Part shown: one piece after another, positions 48,802-61,000 of the stretch
Layout: each line of letters begins with the position of its first letter
Position numbering within the stretch: the stretch's first letter is position 1
DNA from: Lysobacterales bacterium
GTDB lineage: Bacteria > Pseudomonadota > Gammaproteobacteria > Xanthomonadales > SZUA-36
Direction of reading: 5' to 3'
Length of the DNA stretch: 64,000 bases
Assembly (NCBI GenBank): GCA_014238945.1
Contig: JABAAB010000026.1
Location: 124,001 to 188,000, forward strand
The notes under the pieces: generated by a model
The model's input: only the letters and a program-made list of their open reading frames with translations
Told to the model about the DNA's origin: nothing
Databases searched by the model: none
Translations under genes and position numbers: made by a program

Positions 48802-49559
48802 CAGTCGATGTCGTCCAACGCAGTAAAAAGTGAGCTTTTAACCCATCCCAGGCGGTGCAGCCTGAAGGCCAGTGAAGTGGCAAGGACTCCCAGGCCGTAC
48901 TGTGATGAAGAGCCCAGGCTGATAGAGGAAGAATCCTCCTCATAGCGGGTGGGGCAGGTGATTTCCCCGATTTCAAAGCCGGCGTAGATGATCTGCGCCA
49001 GCATCTGGTTATCAAACAAAAAATTGTCCGAGTTATTCTCCAGCGGCAGGCGTTTAAGCACCTCGCGGGTAAAGGCACGGTAACCTGTGTGATATTCGGA
49101 CAGCTTGTAATTGACCATCAGGTTCTGGAATGCGGTCAGCACCCGGTTGGCCACGTATTTGTAAACCGGCATCCCGCCCCTGAGTGCGCCCTTGCCAAGA
49201 ATCCTTGACCCCAGTGCACAATCAAAGACTTCTTCGGCCAAAAGCGACGCCATCGATTCGCACAGCTTCGGGGTATATTGATAATCGGGATGGACCATGA
49301 TGACAATTTCCGCATCCAGGTCCAGTGCTGCCTTGTAACAGCTTTTCTGATTGCCCCCATAGCCCGTGTTCTTTTCATGTTCGATGATTTGCGTGATACC
49401 CAGTCCCCTGGCCACCTCCGCGGTATTGTCTTTGCTCTGGTCATCCACCAGGATCACGTCATCAACGATATGATGCGGCAGTTCCCGGTAGGTTTTCTCC
49501 AGCGTTGAGGCCGCGTTGTATGCCGGCATGACAACGACCACTTTCTTGTTATTCAGCAT
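48801..49559 (-). CDS. Family 2 glycosyltransferase, polyprenyl-phosphate sugar synthase-like (DPM1-like)
   Basis: 252 residues. GT-A fold with VVVVMPAYNAASTLEKTYRE, the ILVDDQSKDNT nucleotide strand, HEKNTGYGGNQKSCY, MVHPDYQYTP in the place of the DxD metal motif, and LGSRILGKGALRGGMPVYKY. No C-terminal membrane helices are present, as in DPM1-type enzymes that charge polyprenyl phosphate with a hexose. Coupled by a 1-nt overlap to the TMTC-like gene downstream, it is the natural candidate to make that enzyme's lipid-linked donor. Mannose is inferred only from the TMTC parallel. It lies 17 nt after the methyltransferase gene. Confidence 0.82.
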   Translation of the reverse strand: MLNNKKVVVVMPAYNAASTLEKTYRELPHHIVDDVILVDDQSKDNTAEVARGLGITQIIEHEKNTGYGGNQKSCYKAALDLDAEIVIMVHPDYQYTPKLCESMASLLAEEVFDCALGSRILGKGALRGGMPVYKYVANRVLTAFQNLMVNYKLSEYHTGYRAFTREVLKRLPLENNSDNFLFDNQMLAQIIYAGFEIGEITCPTRYEEDSSSISLGSSSQYGLGVLATSLAFRLHRLGWVKSSLFTALDDID

Positions 49560-49576
49560 ATCGTAATTTCCATCAA

Positions 49577-50557
49577 TCAGGTTCCGGTTCGGGTTTTATG
49601 GGCAAAAATAATCAGGCTGGCGCCTTTGTTCAGACCACAGGTGACGATGTACTCCAGCAATGCAATCGGGGACACAATTATTGCAAGCAATGTCCAGAGC
49701 GACAGTTTCAGTGTCTCAGCCAGTCCGGATCGCTGTTTCAGCAACTGGTAGAAGCTGTTGGGTCGGCCACCCGGATTGAGCGCGTTCATCAGGCTCTGGA
49801 CAAAGCCAAACAGGTTCTGTTCCAGCGAGCATGTGTTAACGGAATGAATTTCATAGCCCCTTTCTAGCAACGCCCGGTCCAGGCTTTCAGGATCAAAATG
49901 GTACAGATGCCGGGGCAGGTCCAGGTGAAACCAGTTTGATTTGAAGATGCTGGCCTGAAAACTGGCAAAATTGGGTACGGCAATGGCAATAAGGCCGTCT
50001 TGTCCCGTTATGCGGCTGATTTCATCCAGGGCTTCAAACGGCTGGTCCAGGTGTTCCAGAACGTGCCAGATGACCACCGCGTTGAAATATGCATCATCGA
50101 AACCAATTTCCTGCAGCGATTGCTGGTGAATACTAATACCCTCGAGGCGCTCATCGGAAGGATAGGAGCCACGTTCGGTGCCAAAGCATTCACAGCCCAT
50201 GTCCTTTAAAGTCAGTAGCAGGTTGGCCCGCCCGCAGCCGATATCCAGCACCCTGGTGGTACCGTGGTCAGCTTGCTTCTTTCTCAGTTCAGCAAGGATC
50301 TTTTTTGCCCGCAGCCGGTTACCCAGTACAGTGAGTGCCTCGACAATACCGGAAAATTTCTTGCTCCCACCGCCGTAATAGGACCTGGAATAGTATTGAT
50401 CCAAAGAGACAGGGTCGGGAACGGGCCGGGTTTGGGTCACGCCGCACTGTGCACATTGAATCAATTCAAATGATTCGGTGGCCTGATCAAAATCAGCTGC
50501 GGAAAACACGGGTTTGTTTTCCACGCCGCCACACAAAGAGCAGGCAAATTGCTTCAT
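49577..50557 (-). CDS. SAM-dependent methyltransferase with N-terminal zinc ribbon and C-terminal hydrophobic segment
   Basis: 326 residues. An N-terminal four-cysteine motif (CSLCGG at about residue 7, CAQCGV at about 36) precedes a Methyltransf_23-type domain with VLDIGCGRANLL and NAVVIWHVLEHLDQPFEAL. A hydrophobic stretch near the C-terminus (LSLWTLLAIIVSPIALLEYIV) should anchor it to the membrane. Such proteins usually sit in polysaccharide or lipid-linked glycan loci; substrate unknown. ATG at 50557 with gggg 8 nt upstream. It is the first gene of a four-gene operon ending at 45219. Confidence 0.8.
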   Translation of the reverse strand: MKQFACSLCGGVENKPVFSAADFDQATESFELIQCAQCGVTQTRPVPDPVSLDQYYSRSYYGGGSKKFSGIVEALTVLGNRLRAKKILAELRKKQADHGTTRVLDIGCGRANLLLTLKDMGCECFGTERGSYPSDERLEGISIHQQSLQEIGFDDAYFNAVVIWHVLEHLDQPFEALDEISRITGQDGLIAIAVPNFASFQASIFKSNWFHLDLPRHLYHFDPESLDRALLERGYEIHSVNTCSLEQNLFGFVQSLMNALNPGGRPNSFYQLLKQRSGLAETLKLSLWTLLAIIVSPIALLEYIVTCGLNKGASLIIFAHKTRTGT

Positions 50558-50896
50558 CAATTAGACCCCAATACCTGTGCGAGTGACGTGTTCAGAAATC
50601 CGGAGCCGGACCGGTGGAACACCGTTTTGTGCAGCAACAACCCGGCCGCAAAAAAATAAACTGGACACCCGTGGGATGAAATATCATGTGTGATCAAATT
50701 CGTCGGCTGCAATTGTTGTTCCATGGTTAATACGGGACACTACATTAGGTTATTCTAACCGTTTCCGCGACGCGGAAAAGCGGAAAGCGAGCCATATAAC
50801 CGGCAAGAGACTAAAATAACGAATATAATCCGGAGCGATTTTGCTTATATCCATTGCCCTCTCATCCACAGATAAACGAATCATGAATCAATCTGA
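50558..50896. other. Divergent promoter region between the glycan operon and the flippase-like gene
   Basis: About 340 nt without a gene. It holds an inverted repeat TTTCCGC-GAC-GCGGAAA (50762-50778) with a further GCGGAAA at 50780-50786, a possible regulator site. An AT-rich stretch lies around 50680-50760. No promoter elements are strong enough to call. Confidence 0.5.
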
Positions 50897-51820
50897 ATGT
50901 TGAAATTTTTAATCAAACTGCTGGTGTCGACATCGATTATTGCCTACCTGCTCAGCCGTACAGAAATCACCACGGTTATTGACCGCATGAAGTCGGCCGA
51001 TACCCTGCTGGTTTTTGCATCGGGGAGTATTTTGTTTCTTCTGGTCCTGCCGCAGTCTTTCCGGTGGTTGAGTATCCTGCGTATTGCCGGCGCGCGGATC
51101 GGTTTCATGGCAGCCACCGGTATCACCATGGTCGGATGGTTTTTTAACCAGGTGTTGCCTTCCTCGGTCGGTGGAGATGCGTTTCGTGCCTGGTATGCCT
51201 ACCGCTTTGGTGCGCGGCTGGCCACGGCGACACAAAGCGTGATCTTTGACCGGGTATCCGCCCTGATCGCCATCATGTTTATTTTATTGGCGAGCTCCCC
51301 TTTTCTCACCACTTTTTTCACCTCCAACGAACCGGTTTACAGTGTCATGGGTTTTGCCGTGATGCTGTTGTTTGCCGCCGTTGGCCTGCTGATTGCGGAC
51401 AAGGTGTTTGCCTCCCTGTTGCCGGAGTCCATTCGCAAACACGTGGTGGAATTCTCTGTTACAGCACGCAAGGTCTTCCTGGGTAGGACCGGTTTCAGGG
51501 TGGTGGTACTGTCCGTGTTGATCCATTGTTCCATCGCGCTGGCCGTGTGGTTGCTGGCCCGGTCAATGAATGTCCCGCTGGAATTGGTGCATGCGCTTTT
51601 GTTGATGCCCGTGATCCTGTTTTTCACTGCCATTCCCATCTCTATTGCTGGCTGGGGGATACGTGAAAGCGCGATGGTGGTGATCTTTGGAATGGTGGGG
51701 GTACCTGACGAGTCGGCGATCGCTATTTCATTGGGGTTTGGCTTGCTGATGCTGGTGACGAGTCTGCCGGGGGGGGTGGTCTGGTGGTTTTTGCACCATG
51801 AGGTTCCGCAGAGCGAATAA
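50897..51820 (+). CDS. Lysylphosphatidylglycerol-synthase TM-family membrane protein (UPF0104, flippase-like)
   Basis: 307 residues, about eight membrane helices. The family signature FNQVLPSSVGGDAFRAWYAYRFG is at about residues 82-104, with FDRVSALIAIM after it and an AGWGIRESAMVVIFG motif near the C-terminus. There is no catalytic LPG-synthase domain. Relatives (for example AglD/MprF-like membrane halves) are often linked to glycolipid or polysaccharide loci and have been suggested to act as flippases. Divergent from the methyltransferase-GT2-TMTC operon, which makes a lipid-sugar transport role plausible but unproven. Confidence 0.78.
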   Translation: MLKFLIKLLVSTSIIAYLLSRTEITTVIDRMKSADTLLVFASGSILFLLVLPQSFRWLSILRIAGARIGFMAATGITMVGWFFNQVLPSSVGGDAFRAWYAYRFGARLATATQSVIFDRVSALIAIMFILLASSPFLTTFFTSNEPVYSVMGFAVMLLFAAVGLLIADKVFASLLPESIRKHVVEFSVTARKVFLGRTGFRVVVLSVLIHCSIALAVWLLARSMNVPLELVHALLLMPVILFFTAIPISIAGWGIRESAMVVIFGMVGVPDESAIAISLGFGLLMLVTSLPGGVVWWFLHHEVPQSE

Positions 51821-52098
51821 CCATTATGTAGAGATGGAATTTGGCGAGCCCGAATTCACTGATTCCAAGTCCTTCTCCGGGACTGTAATGCTGATCAACC
51901 AGTAAAAGGCATGAATTGTTCCAGAATTCGATTTTTCTATGTTCGGTCGTCGAAATACTGGAAAACAAAGGGGGATTTTCTGACAATATTCAAGGTATAA
52001 ACCAGACGAATCTCAAGACACTCTCATCCAGAATATTACTGAATACTCAGATGCCGGTTACCTAGTAAATGCCGGTTGGAATCAAAGGGGGAATTCCA

Positions 52099-55000
52099 AT
52101 GTATCAGTATTGGTCAAGTGTTTGTACCCGTCGTTTTTCCAGGCGATTTTTCTGCAGGTGTCGAACCGCAATTTGTTTCAGCCTATGGATTGTTGTATTC
52201 CTGATACAAAGTCAGGGACCGGTCTTCGCCGATACCAGTGAACCGGTCTGGGCGGTCCCGGTCCGTCAGACAAGTACTGACGGTTATGCTTTCATCGACT
52301 GGTTCCTGCCAAAGGGTGAAACCGCCGATGTTTACAGAATTACCGAAATCTTCCAGGGCCGGGAAGAAGTTAGCTATGTGGAACAGGGTGGTCTGCGAGT
52401 TTTTCGTGTTAATCCAGGTAAATACAAGTTTGGAGTTCAGGCATGCGACAAGGGACCCTCCGGGTTACCCATGTGCGGAAATGAGTCCGAAACTCTGACC
52501 CTCAATGTGGGTCCTGGAATATTCAATACTTTATTGACAGCTGATCACTTCGATACGACCGGGGCCGCCGAAAACACAGTTACTGACTTGGGTCCTGAGT
52601 CCCTGCGGCCCGGACATTGGTACAACCCGTCAAAGGAGGGCCACGGTTGGAGTTTTTACTGGGCCAACCGGTTGGCGCTACCCGAAGACGATCCGTTGTT
52701 TGGCAATGTCCATGATCTTGTGGGCATTTGGTATACCTTCGAAGCCAAATCAGCATCGCTGGAACCGGATTGCCCGTCCTGCCCGCCAATTACCGGTACC
52801 TATCGACCTGTGGTGGTGACATTCAAAGCAGTGCTTACAGGGGCCAATACATATGGTGGGGCGCTGTACATCAGCAGAAACGGAGGTGAACGATCTTGGG
52901 TGGGTGGTGCCGATGTCACTTTTGCGCCCGAAAACACCAGCGCCATGATCAACTGGAGCGCCAGTTTCAGCAAGGAAGCTCTGTCAGATACTGATCCATT
53001 GTATGTCTTGTTGGGATCAGATCCCGACGACGTCAATAATATTTCACACTTTAGTGGTGTATGGAACGCCCCGGGGGAAGAATCATTTTTTCTGGTTGAG
53101 GATATCGGCCAATCCGTGGAGGTCATGTCTCTTGTATTTCATGATGAAAGCGGTGATGCAAGCTGGATTCAGGGCGTGGTAAGTGGAATTCCTGAATCAG
53201 TCTCGCAAAACATCTGCATGGCCTATTTAGTTGAGGGCTATTCACCACAGTCAGACAAAATGTCCACCTGGGTGAAGCAATGGCATATGTCGGGTTGTGA
53301 CGCATCGAAGACGGCGACTTCAGCAAACCGCAACGCAAGGAGATATTTTTCCGGTCTTGACACTGAATTCATCTGGATTGACTTTGAGCTACCAGGAATT
53401 GCCCATGCTTCAGGATCGGTGACCATTGGCAGAAGTAATGCGCCTGTGTCCCTGAACAGGGGAGCAAATTTCCACGGTGTAAACTATGAAAACTCAAGCG
53501 GACCATCCTGTGAACTGGGAGAGGAATCCTCCTTCTGTGAGGTGCAGCTAACCTGGTTTACAGATGGTGATTATCCTTCAGCCACAGTATTTGCATACAA
53601 CGCCACGACCAGGGTCAGGAATATGGTTCTGACATCGGTTACACCCGTCATGTCAGATATTAATTTTTCGATATTCAATCCGGGTTTGTACCATTTTGAG
53701 TTGCGCATGGGAAACGACACCGAAAGCACCCTGATTGCAAAATCATCTGATTTTGTTGTGACACAGACTACGATCAATTCACCTCCCGTTTTGAGCATGC
53801 CTGAAGACCAGGTCAATTCAACGGGAGATTTTGTTGATTTGCAGTTGTTTGCCAGTGATCCAGATGTGGATGACGTGCTGGGTTTTACAGCCATTGGCCT
53901 TCCGCAGGGCCTGTCTATCAATACTTCAAATGGTCGTATCAGTGGCATACTCTCTGGTCCGGATGGTGTTTACCAGGTCTCGGTTTCTGTTCACGATGAT
54001 CACGGCGGTAGTGCATCCGGATCTTTCAATTGGATGGTCAGTGTCATACAGATCAATCGTCCGCCAACCATCGATTCACCTGCAGATCAGGTTGTGACAC
54101 GTGGTACAGAGATTAAGCTTGAATTGGCCGTCGATGATGCGGACGATGACAATCTATCCTGTGATGACAATGGTTCACTACCGACCGGTTTGGCCGTTGC
54201 GATCAACACGGAGCAGCGATACTGCGTCATCAGCGGGACAATAGTGGCCGCTGTCGGCAATTACGACTCGGTAATCACGGTTGCAGACAATACCGGTGCC
54301 GCGTCAGCATACTTTTCCTGGCGGGTACTTGCCGGTAACAGTAATCCGGAGCAGCCTCCCGAACCTGCTGTTCCCCCATCCATGACCGCCAGTGTAATTT
54401 CGTCGCGCGTGGGTGCCACTGTTGCTGAATTCCGGGTCGATGAAGCAGGTAGTGCCACCTTTATTCTCCCCATATTGACCGCTGTATCCAGCGGTGGTGT
54501 TCGCCCGGCGGTCACACTGAACTATTCCTCCCAGGCAGACACAGGATTAGCGGGCGTCGGATGGTCACTGAATGCGGTGTCAACTATCACACGTTGCCCC
54601 AGGACCGTGGAGCAGGACGGGATTACAGGTTCACGGGCGGTCCTGCTGGATTTCCAGGATCGTTTTTGCCTGGATGGTCAGAGATTGTTCGCGGATCCAT
54701 CCAGCGGTGCGTATGGAAAGAGCGGTACACGATACCGAACCGAAATTGACAATTTCTCCCGCATAACGTCTTTTGGTTCAGCGGGTAATGGCCCTGCATG
54801 GTTCAGGCTTGAACAAAGAGATGGCACAGTAGTGGAATATGGAAATAGTCCCGATTCACGTATTGAAGCCCGTGGCAGTGATGTTGAGGGAACGGTATTG
54901 ATCTGGACCCAGAATCGTTCACAGGACAGTTCTGGTAATTACATGATTTACAGCTATCTTGAGAATGACACAGGTCCGGTATCATATGCCCTGCGAGCCA

Positions 55001-58000
55001 TAGATTATACGGGCAATACCCGTGCATCATCCTTGCCCAGTGCTCGAATTTCTTTTGAATATGCGAACCGGAGCCCCGACAGCGACCTGACTTTCAGGAG
55101 TATCGCGGGTACCCGTGTGGAACGTCGGCACCTGTTGCAAAATATTCGATCTCAAGGACGTATTGTCCCGGGTGGCACCCTGGAGGATCTGCGTTATTAT
55201 GCGCTTGAATACGAAGAGGACGGATTTGGCAGGAATATAATATCATCCGTAACGGAGTGTCGATCTGAAAGTCGGTCAATCTGTTATCAGCCTACCCGGT
55301 TCGATTGGTTAAAAAGTTCGCATACGGTCGACTCTTCAGGCCTGATCATGACGGGACTATTGCCTGAGGCTGGTCTGAATGGGTTGCAGGTTGCGGATGT
55401 CAGTGGTGATGGCAGACCGGATCTGTTGTATGTGGAACGTATCAAGCGTCACTACTATCTCAAAGTCAAAACTGCAGCTGCAAATGCGGCATTTAGTGAG
55501 TGGGCGAGTCGCTACGAGCTTCCCAGAAACTCAGATGGCTTGCCACCTCAGTTATTTGGTATCGATGTTAATCATGATGGCATTGAAGATGTCGTCTACG
55601 CCAAATATTCGGACACCAGCGATGATTACAGTTGGGTGACCCTGGTATCAAGCGGAAGCGCATTTTCTGCCGAAACATTTCTTAATCCCACTTTCCGGTT
55701 CTATCTTAACGATCAGGGTCTGGAGTCGCTGGTCAGAATCATGGATTTTAATGGTGATGGGCTCAGCGATATTTTGCATGTGCGAACGGATGTCCTGGGT
55801 GCTGAGTGGCTGGTAACGGTACTACTCAATTTGACTTCAGATAACGAGGGCATTCAATTCTCTGAACCCATTGAACTGAATATGGACAATGCTGATCTCT
55901 TTCCAGTCAGCACCGACGATGGTTGGGAGATGAGTATGCGGCCGCCATTTTATAAGTGGGGTAATGCCGGGGTGATGAACATGGAAGTACCGGACGCAAG
56001 AGTCTTCGACTTCGACGCTGACGGTGCTACTGACATGCTGTTTAACATCTTCCGCCAGTATCAGCGCTGTATTGAGAATTGTGTACCGAATCTTTCAACA
56101 AGTGGCAATAAAGGTGGAAAGGGTGGAAAAACCCCTGATCCTGTTTATGAATTTGCCTTTGCTTCGCTTTGGGTGGTGATGCTGTCGAATGGTCAAGATG
56201 AGTTTGTTCGCCAGGGCATCGTAGCATTGGGGGCGGATTGTACTGTACCGGCAGTCTGTGACAATCCGGTGTACAGACAGTTGCCTGTAATTAACCAAAT
56301 GATACCCGTCGATATCAACGCCGATGGGCTGTCAGACCTCGCCTGGGCAGATCCGGGTAATACCTGGTATTACCAGCTCAATACCGGCAGGAACTATGAA
56401 ACCGCACAGCGTATGGGACAGGTTCCAGTCGGTGTCAAAAGCCTCGTCAGGATACAGGACTGGAATGGTGATCATTTCCCTGATCTGATCTTCCCTTCAG
56501 TGGAACTTGATGACTATGCCACCTGGATTATTGTCCAGAATCATTTTGGTCGTGAGTTTGCGGCCCCCTTTGATACAGGCGTGTCCACCGGAAATGTCGG
56601 AGGAAAAAACGGACTGGATCCGGTGGAGAATGACGTCAGTGTTTTGGTTGATTTTAATGGGGATGGCAAGAATGACCAGCTTTTCATTGACAACAGGCCA
56701 AACGGCGAAATTCTTTCCACGAGGCTACACCTTGGTATTAATGCGAACGGCAACACTTCAATCGAGCCGTCCAACATGATTACCAGGATCACCACTGGTC
56801 TGGGTGCGGTTACCGAGATTGAATACAAACCAATGACCGACCCGAATGTCTATACCCGTCTCTACAATTCAAACGTTCAGAATTGGGGAAAGGGCTCGAG
56901 TGTTTATGATTTCATAGCACCCATTTATGTAGTCAGCCAGGTTTCAAGCAGTGCGCCAACTTTTGCGAACAGGGCTTCCGTCAAACGTATTCAATATCAT
57001 TATGTCGGTGCCAAATTGCAGGCTGGTGGCCGAGGTCTTTTGGGTTTTGCAGAGATCATTGGCTACGATCCGCAAAAGCAGATTCGTACCAATATCCGCT
57101 ATCGGCAGGACTTTCCGTTTACGGGCCAGACTCTGGATACCACAGTTGCTGTTGACACTGGGGACATGAAATTTTCATCGGTAACCCCGGTTTCATCAAA
57201 ACTCACTCAAACCTGGCCGGAAGTTAATGCGGGGCTGAAGCCGCCTGCAACCATATCCGGAACCCTGCTGAGTTACGGCATAAGTCAATGGTCAGACGCA
57301 GCAACAGCACCAGACACACGGCGTGTTGAGGTTGTCGCGTCATTGCAGTTGAAATTCACATTGTCCGGGCATATTGAGAGACGGGTTCTTACTCAGAATG
57401 ACCATGATGTGATTGGCAATTTGTCCCGTTCTGTGGTCACCACGTTTGCTCGGGATGACACGGAGCCGTTCTCGCAGCGAACCATTGACAATGAATGGTC
57501 AGCGCCGATTCTTGAGAACTGGGACATGGGTAATTTGAGCACAAGCACGGTGCGTCATGTGCGGGCAGGGCACGCACCCGTCGTAAGAAGATCAAGGTTC
57601 AACTACGATCCCGTGACGTCCATCCTGATCGGTGAAACCATTGAGCCCGGGCATCCAACACTGCAAATATCTACGACCTACGCTTTAGATAAGTTTGGTA
57701 ATCGCCTGCAAACATCCAAAAAAGGGGTGGGTATGGACATCCGTTCACAGAGGGTGTCATATGATTCTCTGGGACGTTTCGTAGTTCGGGAAACCAATGC
57801 ACTTGGCGAGGTGACCAGACAAATCAGGGATGGTTCATGGGACGTGTTCGGAAATCCACTAAAAGCCGAAAACATAGATGGTCTGGTGACCACTTTAGTG
57901 GTCGATCTGATGGGTAGACCATTTGCCCATTTCAACCTGGCCGGTGTTTGGCAGAAGACTCTCTTCTTTCTTGGGGCAGGAGACGAGTGCCCTGCTCAGT

Positions 58001-61000
58001 CTGCCTGGTTCAGCCAGACCATTAGTGGCACCGGGTCTGTTGAATATCAATGTTTTGATCTGCTGGGGAGAAATATTCGCAGTGTTACCAACAGCCTGAA
58101 TAACAAGATGATATTCACCGACCAGTATTACGACCTGTCGGGTCAATCAGTTCGGGTTTCTGAGCCCTACTTCAAAGGTGAAGGAGTTTACTGGAACGAG
58201 AGCGCGTTTGATCGGCTTGATCGAATAAGCGGACTGTTGAGCGCGGGGGGTGACGATTTGACTACCGATTACGACGAGCAGGCCACAAACGCATGCACAA
58301 TGGCCGGTCCCGGAGTGGCTGTGACCACCAACGCATTGGGCCAGCAAACGGTGGCGGTCAAAAACGTCCTCGGTGAACTCATCGAAAGCTACGACGACCA
58401 GTGTGGTCGTGTAACTTTTGACCATGATTCCATGGGAAACCTGGTACTGGTCACCGGGGCAGATGCAACTCGTGTCCGTATGACATATGACGGTGCGGGA
58501 AGAAAAATTGCACAAAATGATCCTGACAAAGGAAATTGGCATTATGCATACAATGCACTGGGGGAATTGACCCGCCAACTGGATTCCCAGCAGCAGGCCA
58601 TTGATTTTGAATATGATGACCTGGGCCGGGTTACCCATCGCAGGGAGTTACAGGATGTTGATGATCTCAGTGATGCTGGTTATATAACGGTTAATCACGA
58701 GGTAACGACTCACCGGTCAATAAGTCCGGGTAAGTCTCAGGTGTCAAAACAGGTCTATTTTTCGGGCGAAAGCGGACCGGCAATTCACCAACGGGAAATT
58801 GGTTTTGATTCACTGGGTCGCGTGAATTTGGTCAGTTCCACAATCGGAAGCAAGCAGTTTGCAGAGCGGACTACATATGACGAATTTGGAAGAATTTTCC
58901 AACACTTTGATGCCTCAGGTGATGATCGTGGTTTACGGTACATCTATCAGAATGGCCGCCTGAGGCTGTTAAAGGAAGCGCGTGAAGGTGTGAATGGAAC
59001 TGTTTACCAGGAAATCCTGGTTACGGATGCCCGGGGTAACGTGACCATGGCTGAACTTGGCAATGGTGTAATCGCCGTTGCGGAACACGACGCACCAAGT
59101 GGCCGTCTCACCCGACTGAGTGCATATGACCGACTTGGCGTTGAGTTACAGAAGGTCGATTATCTGTTCGATGTACTTGGAAACCTGAAGCAAAAATATG
59201 ACAGATCCGGGGTGGCTGATCTCAGGGAAGAATATCAATATGACCAGCTGAATCGTCTCGATCGGGTACAACTGACGGCAATTTCCCTGGGAATTTCGAG
59301 CCCGGTTGAAACACTGGCATTAACTTATGATGAAGCCGGTAATATCACCTGGAAATCAGATGTCGGAACCTATAGCTACGGGACAGGCGATAGCGGACCG
59401 CATGCGGTTACGCGTGCTGGCGGGGTCAGCTACAGCTATGATGCTAATGGTAATCAGACTGACAGTGATTTTCGTACCATCACCTATTCAATATTCGATA
59501 AAGCCACCAGGTTGACCAGTGGTAACAAAAGCACGTCCTTTTCTTATGGAATTGGCAATAAACGACAGGTTCGCCTGGATTCCGAGGCAGACCAGCTCAA
59601 CAAGACCACCACATACCTGGGCAGTGTTGAATTTATAGTAGAACGCGGCGAAAGCAGCTACTTCAAACGCTACATTTCAGGAGTTGCAATAGCGACTTTC
59701 TATCCCGCAACAAGCGATCAGAAGATAGCCTACCTGTTGAAAGATCATCTGGGCTCAATACACAGTGTCGTTGATGAAACGGCCCGTGTCTCCACACGGA
59801 TGCGATTCAGCCCATTTGGTGAGAGGCAGGGCAGTGACTTGCGTACTGTGTTGGATGACTACCTGTATGTTCCGCTAAATGACTTCAGTACACGTGGATT
59901 CACTGGTCATGAGCACGTGGACAGCATGGGTATTATCAATATGAACGGTCGTATCTATGATGCCGGACTGGGCAGATTCCTGCAGGCTGATCCCTTTGTC
60001 CAGGCACCGGGCAACTCCCAGAGCTGGAATCGTTATACCTATGTATTCAATAATCCGCTTAGCTATACAGATCCTTCTGGATATTTCGGTATTGGCCGAT
60101 TTATCAAGAAATGGGGCAGATTGATTGCAGCCATCACAGCGAGTATTTACCTGCCAGGTGCACAGGGATTGCTGGCAACACAGTTGGGTGTCAGCGGCGC
60201 GTTTTCACAGTTTGTCATCACCGGTTTTGTGGCTGGTGGTATTGCAGGGGGTATCAGGGGCGCCGTCAGGGGCGCCTTCCTGGCTGCCGCAACCTACGGA
60301 ATAAGTCAGGCTTTCAATCCCAGGGCAGCAGGCAGTACCCAGTTGGATAAATCACGTCTCACCCCGAGCAAGGAGCAACTGGGTCATATGCTGGGCACAA
60401 ACAACCCGGGGGCCGGTCTGTACCAGATTCAGGTGGGAGAGTATGGGGAATTCCACAGCGCGGCAGCAATTTCGGCTGAAGATCTTAATTCACTTGATAC
60501 GATATTCACCAATGGGATGAGCAACAACTTCCAGGACGCAGTTCGAAACGGCAGCACACACATCGCCCAGCTTGACGGGGCAGCCTCGGGCTTTGTTCTG
60601 AACTTTAATCCAACCAGGTCCCTGGGTTCCGATCTGCTGGAAAGTACACGTGATTTGGCTGGTACTTACCTGGGTTTTGGTCACACAGAACTGGCAGAAA
60701 ATCTTGCACATGTTATTGACACAGCCAGCAGGAACGGTATTACCGGTCTTCGGCTTATCGGACACAGCCAGGGAGCAGCGATCACGACCAGTGCATTGCG
60801 TTTTGCCGCCGATGCGAATCTGGACATCAGTTCCCTCGCGTCGGTTAACCTGCATGGTGGACCGGTTAATGACTTTTTTGTAAAAAACTCCCTGGCCAGG
60901 CGCACTGGATTGGCGAATAGCCAGTTTTCAATCCGCGCACAGTTTGGTGATGCTGTACATGGAATTGTGGGTGCAAACTTTATCAGCAATCCGCTGCGTC

